A stretch of 10,703 bases of DNA from Nitrospirota bacterium (GTDB taxonomy: Bacteria; Nitrospirota; Nitrospiria; Nitrospirales; UBA8639). The translations under genes and the position numbers were made by a program. Of the stretch, positions 5,381-10,703 are shown one piece after another. The first letter of the stretch is position 1. Every line of letters begins with the position of its first letter. The DNA is taken from the NCBI GenBank assembly GCA_029881175.1, contig JAOUNC010000054.1:1-10703 (forward strand), given 5' to 3'. The notes beneath the pieces are model-generated. The model searched no databases, had not been told where the DNA came from, and saw only the letters and a list, made by a program, of their open reading frames with translations.

Positions 5381-6858
5381 TGGCGAAGTCTTGGGAACAG
5401 ATTCTTGGTGGTTACGCGACCAATACGTTGACCGAGGAAGAGAAGTGTCAATTGTTTGAAGCGGCGCTTCATGATCAGGCGTTGTTTGATGCGTTGGCTG
5501 ATGAAGAGGGCTTGAAAGCCCTGTTGGCCAAACCGGAAGCGCGTCAGGGAATCCTGGCGAGCCTTCAAGCCTCAGGAAATTCGCAAGAGGCCACAGCGGC
5601 CTCTCCTCGCCGGTTGAGTTGGTTCCGCACGCCATCTTCACTGGCTTGGGCCGGAAGTATCGCGGCAATGGGTTTGGCACTGATCTTTGGTTGGCAAATG
5701 AACAAAGATTGGGGGCCAATCGTTCAGCAAGAGCAGGAAGCGGAACGCTCTTTGCTCGAAGATAAGGATGAGGAGGCATTTCGGTCACAACCGCCTGAAA
5801 CAGCCGAACTGCAGGAACAAATCCAGGATTTACAGAAACACGATCAAAGAGAACCTGAACGGGTTGCAGGCTTACCGGCGTCCATTCCTTCACCACAGGA
5901 ATTGCCGAGGGTGAAAGCTCCCAAAGATTCGGAAGGCATACGGCAATTTTCAGCACAGGTTCGTCCTGAAAATATACGCCAACAAGACGTCAAAAATGAA
6001 CGTCGTCTGAAAGCTAATGAGTCGGTGTCTCAACCTCCAGAGTCTGGAATCGTTCAAAGCATCCCCAAAAAGGAGGTAATGGTCACTCCTTCCGTGGCGT
6101 CTCCAGAGGCAGCAGTAAAAGCTCCCCAACAATTGGCTCGACCACCTTCTTTTGCTGACAAGCTGCCAGGAGAAGATGCTCGCTTTTCTGCAAGTGCAAG
6201 GGAATTATATTATGCTAAGAAAAGTAGGCGAGTTGATGCAGTAGGGGAAGAATTAGACGGTAGGCGGGCACAGCAACTTCTAGGAGGAATGTCTGCTAAA
6301 GCTAAAAAGTCGCTGACAGAAGAAGTCTCTGATGTTAAGGAATTCCAAGAAACCGTTCAGGATGACTCACAGGGTCAAACTAGAGGCATTCGATATAGTT
6401 TTTTTCGGCAAACCGCAGATGGAAAAGATGAGGCAATTGATATTAAGAAATTTTCAGGAAAATGGTCGGACCTTCAAATTGCCCTAGAATCTAATGTATC
6501 GGGGCATTTGTATGTGTTGATAGCCTATGGAGCAGGGAAATGGCAATGGATGAGGCCAGAGCCCTCGAATGTCTCCAGGGCATCCGATGGGGCTATACAG
6601 GTGAATCCTTATCAGCCTGTGAATTTCGCCTTAAGCCAAGCTACGAATACCTTGGGGAACCCGGTGGTGGCGTCTATAACGGCGTTACTGTCATCAAGAC
6701 CACTTGAGGATTTAGGGAAATGGCTCGGTCAGGGTGTTGGGGCTGAACCATCTGAGGGACGTCTCACTGAACATACTACAGCACAGCATTTTGTCATTGA
6801 TGCGTCTTTGGAACCTGTGGTCCCTCTGAGGGTCAATATCGCATTGAGAGAGGAATAA
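5380..6858 (+). CDS. Membrane anti-sigma-factor-like protein with C-terminal DUF4384-like domain
   Basis: The protein has 492 residues. Residues 1-65 form a small helical domain (YATNTLTEEEKCQLFEAALHDQ, then DALADEEGLKALLAKP) typical of the cytoplasmic part of anti-sigma-like partners; no zinc-binding HxxxCxxC motif is present. A transmembrane helix spans about 88-105 (LAWAGSIAAMGLALIFGW). Residues 108-330 are a charged, Gln/Glu/Pro-rich, probably disordered linker. Residues about 345-490 resemble DUF4384: RYSFFRQTADGKDEAI, LQIALESNVSGHLYVLIAYGAG, then VNPYQPVNFAL. By topology the DUF4384 part would be outside the membrane and could sense envelope conditions. The start overlaps the sigma stop by one base (TAATG). 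GC content falls in the second half of the gene. The anti-sigma role is inferred from position and topology. Confidence 0.75.
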   Translation: MAKSWEQILGGYATNTLTEEEKCQLFEAALHDQALFDALADEEGLKALLAKPEARQGILASLQASGNSQEATAASPRRLSWFRTPSSLAWAGSIAAMGLALIFGWQMNKDWGPIVQQEQEAERSLLEDKDEEAFRSQPPETAELQEQIQDLQKHDQREPERVAGLPASIPSPQELPRVKAPKDSEGIRQFSAQVRPENIRQQDVKNERRLKANESVSQPPESGIVQSIPKKEVMVTPSVASPEAAVKAPQQLARPPSFADKLPGEDARFSASARELYYAKKSRRVDAVGEELDGRRAQQLLGGMSAKAKKSLTEEVSDVKEFQETVQDDSQGQTRGIRYSFFRQTADGKDEAIDIKKFSGKWSDLQIALESNVSGHLYVLIAYGAGKWQWMRPEPSNVSRASDGAIQVNPYQPVNFALSQATNTLGNPVVASITALLSSRPLEDLGKWLGQGVGAEPSEGRLTEHTTAQHFVIDASLEPVVPLRVNIALREE

Positions 6859-7034
6859 GACTCAAGGAAATGGTTGTGGCCTATTATGTCGAATAAATTT
6901 TTGATTTGTGGTCAAGTATTGAGAGAAGAGACCGTCGCAAGCCAATGTTGCCTGTCAACTGCGGCCATTTTTTTCGCAAAGAAATCCGACTACCTCATTG
7001 AGGCGCAGAAAAACAGGCAAATCGCAGAGAAGAA

Positions 7035-8051
7035 TTACGCCGAACAGGCTTCAGTTTGGGGATTTTCTGTGCCCTGGTAATTTACTTCTACTGTGAAGCC
7101 CAGGTCTTCGATCATATTCCAGACTTCCTGGTGGGCAAGACCTGGGGTGGTGAGGTAGCCATCCACGAAGAGGGAATCGGCGACATAAAGAGCGAGGGGT
7201 TGGAGAGAGCGAAGATTTTTTTCACGCCCACCTGCGGCTCGAATTTCCGTTTGAGGGTGGAGGAAGCGGAAGAGGCACAATATGGTGAGGCATCGGGCCG
7301 GTGTTAAATCATTTTTTTCCCCAAACGGGGTGCCTTTTACTGGATAGAGCATATTGAGCGGAATGGAGTCGGGTTGAACCTCTTTGAGGGCCAACGCTAA
7401 ATCCACCAAATCTTCATCGCGTTCGCCCATTCCCACAATTCCGCCGCTACACAGTTCTAACCCTGCGGCTCGTGCATGCTTCAATGTGTCCAGTCGATCT
7501 TTGTAGCTGTGAGTGGAGCAAATGGATGGGTGATAGGCTTCACTGGTGTTGAGGTTGTGATTGATGCGATCCACGCCGGCATCTTTTAATTGACTGGCTT
7601 GCTTGCCATTTAAAAGCCCCAGTGAACAACAGATTTGAATAGGAATTTCATTTTTGATTTGCCGAACGGCATTGGAAATCTGGGTGATTTCGGATTGCAG
7701 GGGGGAACGGCCAGAGATGACGATGCAATACCGCTGGGCTTTCGCGTCTGCGGCGCGGCGTGCGCCTTCCATCATTTTTTCTGGAGAGAGCAACGCATAG
7801 CGGTCAATGGGTGCGTCAGAGATGGTTGATTGGGAGCAGTAATGACAATCTTCCTGGCAGGCCCCACTTTTGGCATTTAAGAGCATCTGCAGTCGGACGG
7901 TGTTTCCGAAATATCGTGATCGAATGGTATAGGCGGCATTGACTAAATCCAAGAGTTGGTTGTGAGGCGTCGCCACTATTTCCAAAGCTTCTTCTCGTGT
8001 GGGAGATCTGTCGTCGAGCACTCGGGCTGCTAAATCTTGATAGGAAGTCAT
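7035..8051 (-). CDS. bioB: Biotin synthase (radical SAM)
   Basis: A 338-residue BioB, which inserts sulfur into dethiobiotin in the last step of biotin synthesis. The radical-SAM [4Fe-4S] motif CxxxCxxC is Cys65, Cys69 and Cys72 (GACQEDCHYCSQS). The ligands of the second [2Fe-2S] cluster, which donates the sulfur, are also present: Cys109 (RYCIV), Cys142 (ICCSLG), Cys201 (ELCSGG) and Arg271 (EIRAAGGRE). YNHNLN-type substrate contacts are represented by INHNLNTSEAYH. Length and motifs match a complete, functional enzyme. The ATG at 8051 has GAGGAG seven bases upstream. It stands alone on the minus strand; no bioA, bioD, bioF or birA is in the window, so the other steps are encoded elsewhere. 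It converges with the anti-sigma gene across a 176-base spacer in which I see no strong hairpin terminator. Confidence 0.97.
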   Translation of the reverse strand: MTSYQDLAARVLDDRSPTREEALEIVATPHNQLLDLVNAAYTIRSRYFGNTVRLQMLLNAKSGACQEDCHYCSQSTISDAPIDRYALLSPEKMMEGARRAADAKAQRYCIVISGRSPLQSEITQISNAVRQIKNEIPIQICCSLGLLNGKQASQLKDAGVDRINHNLNTSEAYHPSICSTHSYKDRLDTLKHARAAGLELCSGGIVGMGERDEDLVDLALALKEVQPDSIPLNMLYPVKGTPFGEKNDLTPARCLTILCLFRFLHPQTEIRAAGGREKNLRSLQPLALYVADSLFVDGYLTTPGLAHQEVWNMIEDLGFTVEVNYQGTENPQTEACSA

Positions 8052-8180
8052 GGGGTTCTCCTCGTATCTTACGTCGTCTTCATGGTTAGGGTTGCTTTTG
8101 GATCACCTCTATGGTTAGGAACATGAGGCTTACAATCACGACGAGGTTTTTTGATTCCGAACGTGTTGTTAGGTATCTGG

Positions 8181-8594
8181 TTATCCGCTCACTAATTGGC
8201 GAGGTGCTGATAGCGGATGCTCAGTCTCAGGAATTTCAATTTGAGGGGCATCGGCCCACAATTTTTCTAACGCATAATATTGGCGGATATCGGATCGAAA
8301 GATATGGACGATAATGTCCCCATAATCTAATAAGATCCAATTCGCCGTTTCTTTGCCTTCTATGACTGGCTGGGTGTGATATTGCGTGGCCATGGATTTT
8401 TCAATAACTGCCGCGAGTCCGCGGACCTGGCGTTCCGATTCACCTGAGGCAAAAATAAAGTAGTCCGCAAGAGAGGTCAGATCTCCGACTTCTAATACCA
8501 ACACGTCTTCGGCCTTTTTATCTTTGGCGGTTTGCGCGATAAAGACGGCTTGTTCGTGAGAAAGCGACGGTTTTGGTGGGGTTGTACGGGTCAT
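8181..8594 (-). CDS. rsfS: Ribosomal silencing factor RsfS
   Basis: A 137-residue member of the RsfS/Iojap/DUF143 family, which binds ribosomal protein uL14 on the 50S subunit and blocks subunit joining when nutrients are low. Diagnostic segments: KKAEDVLVLEVGDLTSLADYFIFASGES (26-53), then WILLDYGDIIVHIF and YYALEKLWADAP near the end. About 15 extra residues follow the conserved core. I chose the ATG at 8594 because it overlaps the nadD stop as ATGA (8594-8591), implying translational coupling; the longer frame from 8645 would add 17 residues lying wholly within nadD. Adjacent nadD and rsfS is a common bacterial arrangement. I see no clear terminator in 8052-8180. Confidence 0.95.
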   Translation of the reverse strand: MTRTTPPKPSLSHEQAVFIAQTAKDKKAEDVLVLEVGDLTSLADYFIFASGESERQVRGLAAVIEKSMATQYHTQPVIEGKETANWILLDYGDIIVHIFRSDIRQYYALEKLWADAPQIEIPETEHPLSAPRQLVSG

Positions 8595-9253
8595 TGATAT
8601 AATAGATGTTGAATTATATAGGACTCCACCCCAGGCGGCAACCAATCCCCTATCGGACGTTTCTGGGCGATATGCTCGCGAATGCGGGACGCCGCGACCT
8701 CACAAGGGGGAACCGATAAGAGCGTCATGGAGTTTCCCGAAGGAAGGGGGACTTCCAGGCAAACCTCGACGTGTTGGTCTAGGTGTTGAAGGCTGGCAAG
8801 TGTAATGGGGGGTAGAAGCGATAACGACTGGAGTTGGGTGAAGGTGACTCCAGGCCTGGAGCAGACAATAAAATGACAAAGCTCAAGCAAACGGGGTGCT
8901 TGTTTCCAACTGGGTAGATCCAAGAAGGCATCCAGACCGATAATAAAGCCGAATTTCGTTTCCCTAGGATATTCACGTTTGAGATGCGTAATCGTATCGA
9001 CGCTGTATGACACCATAGTCGACCGAGTTTCTCGATCGTCTACCGCAAATGCTTCATAGGGCTTCGTGGCCAGCTTCACCATTGCCAAGCGATGATGGGC
9101 GGGAGCCAGGGAGCTTGCTGGCTTGTGAGGGGGATCGCCTGTTGGCATGAAGAGCACGCGGTCAAGAGCAAGCATGCGATAGACCGCGTTGGCGATGTGC
9201 AAATGTCCGTTATGAATCGGATTGAAACTACCCCCTAGGATACCAATGAACAT
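8591..9253 (-). CDS. nadD: Nicotinate-nucleotide adenylyltransferase
   Basis: A 220-residue NadD, which joins nicotinate mononucleotide and ATP to give deamido-NAD in NAD synthesis. The nucleotidyltransferase signature is GGSFNPIHNGHL (7-18), containing the HxGH ATP-binding motif at His14-His17. FMPTGDPPHKP (about 35-45) matches the conserved substrate-binding loop, and the C-terminal VAASRIREHIAQ corresponds to the (S/T)xxxIR motif. FGFIIGLDAFLDLPSWK matches the conserved GxDxxxxxxxW segment. The length is normal. The ATG at 9253 begins exactly at the family's first strand (MFIGILGGSF), but the Shine-Dalgarno sequence is weak. It is downstream of proB on the same strand, separated by 242 bases holding a large repeat, and overlaps rsfS by four bases. 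Confidence 0.96.
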   Translation of the reverse strand: MFIGILGGSFNPIHNGHLHIANAVYRMLALDRVLFMPTGDPPHKPASSLAPAHHRLAMVKLATKPYEAFAVDDRETRSTMVSYSVDTITHLKREYPRETKFGFIIGLDAFLDLPSWKQAPRLLELCHFIVCSRPGVTFTQLQSLSLLPPITLASLQHLDQHVEVCLEVPLPSGNSMTLLSVPPCEVAASRIREHIAQKRPIGDWLPPGVESYIIQHLLYQ

Positions 9254-9332
9254 GGGTTTGTGGTCTTTTTATGGGGTGTGTGGGAACAAATCCGCGAGTA
9301 ACGTCTTTTTAGCGAATCATGTAATCAATGCA

Positions 9333-9491
9333 CGTAAGGCGTAAAAAGTTAGGGGTAAGGAGTGAACAAAATAAATGGATAGCCTAAGAATTCTGAGTGT
9401 TCCCCGCTTTGCCTTCTTCCGATTTATTCTTTACGCCTCACTCCTCACTCCTCACTCCTCACTTTTCACTTCTAACTTTTTCCTTTGCGCC
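9333..9491. repeat. Inverted pair of heptad tandem-repeat arrays
   Basis: The left arm reads as consecutive 7-mers on the plus strand: CGTAAGG, CGTAAAA, AGTTAGG, GGTAAGG, AGTGAAC (9333-9367). The right arm, on the minus strand, reads CGTAAAG-like after four exact AGTGAGG units (9463-9436), flanked by AGTGAAA (9470-9464), AGTTAGA (9477-9471) and AGGAAAA. The arms are extended inward by AATAAAT (9370-9376) / ATTTATT (9422-9428). The central spacer holds AGAATTCT (9387-9394), a perfect palindrome. Nothing coding is seen. The element fills most of the 242-base gap between proB and nadD. Confidence 0.75.
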
Positions 9492-9495
9492 TCTC

Positions 9496-10620
9496 CTATG
9501 GAGTCAATGCGAGATTATCTCGATGAATGACTTCTTCGTATTCCAGCGCCCCCAAGAGTTGCTGAATTTCTGAGGTTTGTTTGCCTTTGATGCGCTGTAA
9601 GGTTTCCGCTGAATAATTGCTCAGCCCTTGCGCGAAGACAATGCCTTCCTTGGTGGTACAGCTGACAGGGTCACCGGGTAGAAAGGTGCCCTTGACGTTC
9701 AAAATACCTGAGGCTAATAAGCTCTTCCCCCGCATAACGAGTGCGGCCACGGCCCCTTCATCCAGCATAATCTCCCCCTTGGGTCTTAGCGTAAAGGCAA
9801 TCCACTGTTTACGGTTGGTTAGAGAGGATTGATTGGACGCAAAAAATGTCCCACTGGGGTTTCCTTCCAACGCCTGGCCTAGGGCATTGGGTGTTTCACC
9901 ATTTAACAACAGCATAGGCACGCCAAACCGTCCAGCCTGTTTGGCGGCTAGAATTTTCGTCACCATGCCTCCACGACTGGCTTGGGTCCTGGAGGCCCCT
10001 GCCAGACTTTCTATGTGTTTGGTGATGGATGAAACCAGTGAAATAAGTTGTGCGGAAGGATTTAAGTGAGGGTCTGCTTCGTACAGACCGTTCACATCGG
10101 ACAAGATGACTAGAAGATCGGCATCGACGAGATGGGCGATTTGTCCGGCGAGAGTATCATTGTCGCCGAACCGAATTTCATCAACGGCGACCGTATCATT
10201 TTCGTTGATAATAGGAATGACTCCAAGCTGAAGTAATGTAGTGAGAGTGTGACGGGCATTGAGAAATCGGCGACGGTCTGCCAAGTCCTGATGGGTTAAA
10301 AGAATTTGGGCCACTTTATGCCCGGAGGCTTCAAAGGCTGTTTCGTAGGCGCGTACCAGGCGGCTTTGCCCAACAGCTGCTGCAGCTTGTTGTAGGGGAA
10401 CTTCCTGGGGGTAGCTTTTTAACCCTAAATGAGAAATGCCAGCGACGATGGCCCCGGAGGAGACGAGTACGAGTTGGCGGTTTTTGGTTTGAAGTTCCCC
10501 GAATTCATCGGCCAGCCTACTGATTCGGTCTAAGCGAAGACCTCCTGCGGAAGAGGCCACGAGGCTGCTTCCGATTTTGACGACAACACGCTTGCAGGTG
10601 GTTAGCACTTGCTGGTGCAT
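9496..10620 (-). CDS. proB: Glutamate 5-kinase
   Basis: A 374-residue ProB, which phosphorylates glutamate in the first step of proline synthesis. The amino-acid kinase domain covers about 8-260: VVVKIGSSLV (12-21, Lys15), LVSSGAIVAG (52-61), AAVGQSRL (81-88), and NENDTVAVDEIRFGDNDTLA (139-158) with the glutamate- and ATP-site residues. A C-terminal PUA domain (about 278-355) begins near KGEIMLDEGAVAAL, as in the long, two-domain ProB form. The length is typical. The start at 10620 overlaps the end of the upstream obgE frame by 19 bases. No proA (the next enzyme) is in the window. Feedback inhibition by proline is a family property. Confidence 0.97.
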   Translation of the reverse strand: MHQQVLTTCKRVVVKIGSSLVASSAGGLRLDRISRLADEFGELQTKNRQLVLVSSGAIVAGISHLGLKSYPQEVPLQQAAAAVGQSRLVRAYETAFEASGHKVAQILLTHQDLADRRRFLNARHTLTTLLQLGVIPIINENDTVAVDEIRFGDNDTLAGQIAHLVDADLLVILSDVNGLYEADPHLNPSAQLISLVSSITKHIESLAGASRTQASRGGMVTKILAAKQAGRFGVPMLLLNGETPNALGQALEGNPSGTFFASNQSSLTNRKQWIAFTLRPKGEIMLDEGAVAALVMRGKSLLASGILNVKGTFLPGDPVSCTTKEGIVFAQGLSNYSAETLQRIKGKQTSEIQQLLGALEYEEVIHRDNLALTP

Positions 10621-10703
10621 GAAGCTTTATTCTCAAGGACGGCTTGCCCGAGGTACGTTATGAGTGCGGGGAGACCTTCCCTGGTGACGGCTGAAAGAGG
10701 AAA
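10602..10703 (-). CDS. obgE: GTPase Obg/CgtA, C-terminal end only (partial)
   Basis: Reading leftward from the window edge, an open frame gives 33 residues to a TAA at 10604-10602. It opens FPLSAVTREGLPALITYLGQ, where SAVTREGL matches the G5 (SAK/SAV) motif of a TRAFAC GTPase followed by its last helix, and ends with a short tail. Obg is a 50S-assembly GTPase and lies directly upstream of proB in many bacteria, including Nitrospira. Together with the 19-base overlap with proB this makes obgE the best call, but the visible piece alone could belong to another GTPase. The gene starts outside the window. Confidence 0.7.
   Translation of the reverse strand, partial: FPLSAVTREGLPALITYLGQAVLENKASCTSKC

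Noticed and set aside
5279..5956. A 225-codon minus-strand open frame opposite the sigma and anti-sigma genes
   Set aside because: It lies antisense to two well-supported genes, is Pro/Ser-rich and has no domain signature; it is a shadow frame.
6874..7080. A 68-codon plus-strand frame between the anti-sigma gene and bioB
   Set aside because: It runs antisense into the 3' end of bioB, has no ribosome site and resembles nothing.
9254..9495. CRISPR array suggested by the regular repeats
   Set aside because: Units are 7 bp and contiguous without spacers; it is a simple tandem repeat in two inverted arms.

Overview
The window looks like a chromosomal segment of a Nitrospira-like bacterium (phylum Nitrospirota). 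This is an inference from three things: the housekeeping order obgE-proB-nadD-rsfS on one strand, the style of the ECF sigma / DUF4384 anti-sigma pair, and intergenic regions filled with short palindromic repeats. No 16S or other marker is present, so the assignment is moderate. GC content appears mid-range.

Layout, left to right. Positions 1-637 hold no supportable gene but at least three decayed palindromic repeat elements. Positions 638-1233 hold a vapBC toxin-antitoxin module: VapB is intact, while VapC carries an in-frame TAG at codon 59 and has Ala where a catalytic Asp is expected (codon 92), so the toxin is a pseudogene. Another palindromic repeat (1452-1508) follows. Two unrelated SAM-methyltransferase genes then lie on the minus strand. 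The first (1523-3040) carries an N-terminal PqqD-like domain. The second (3327-3995) is TehB-like with an N-terminal signal or anchor segment. They are separated by a REP/MITE-like cluster (3126-3252). Divergent from the second is a four-helix CopD-like membrane protein (4184-4663).

Positions 4823-6858 encode a two-gene signalling unit: an ECF-type sigma factor overlapping by one base with a single-pass anti-sigma-like protein that ends in a DUF4384-like domain. bioB (biotin synthase) follows convergently at 7035-8051. The right end is a minus-strand housekeeping cluster read from right to left: the C-terminal end of obgE (ribosome-associated GTPase), proB (glutamate 5-kinase), nadD (NaMN adenylyltransferase) and rsfS (ribosomal silencing factor). 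obgE/proB and nadD/rsfS overlap, but proB and nadD are separated by about 240 bases containing an inverted pair of 7-bp tandem-repeat arrays.

The most distinctive points are the doubly damaged vapC beside an intact vapB, REP-like hairpins with compensatory stem changes, the heptad-array palindrome inside the proB-nadD spacer, the PqqD-methyltransferase fusion, and the methyltransferase that appears to be exported or anchored. I did not find a clear-cut new multi-gene system.
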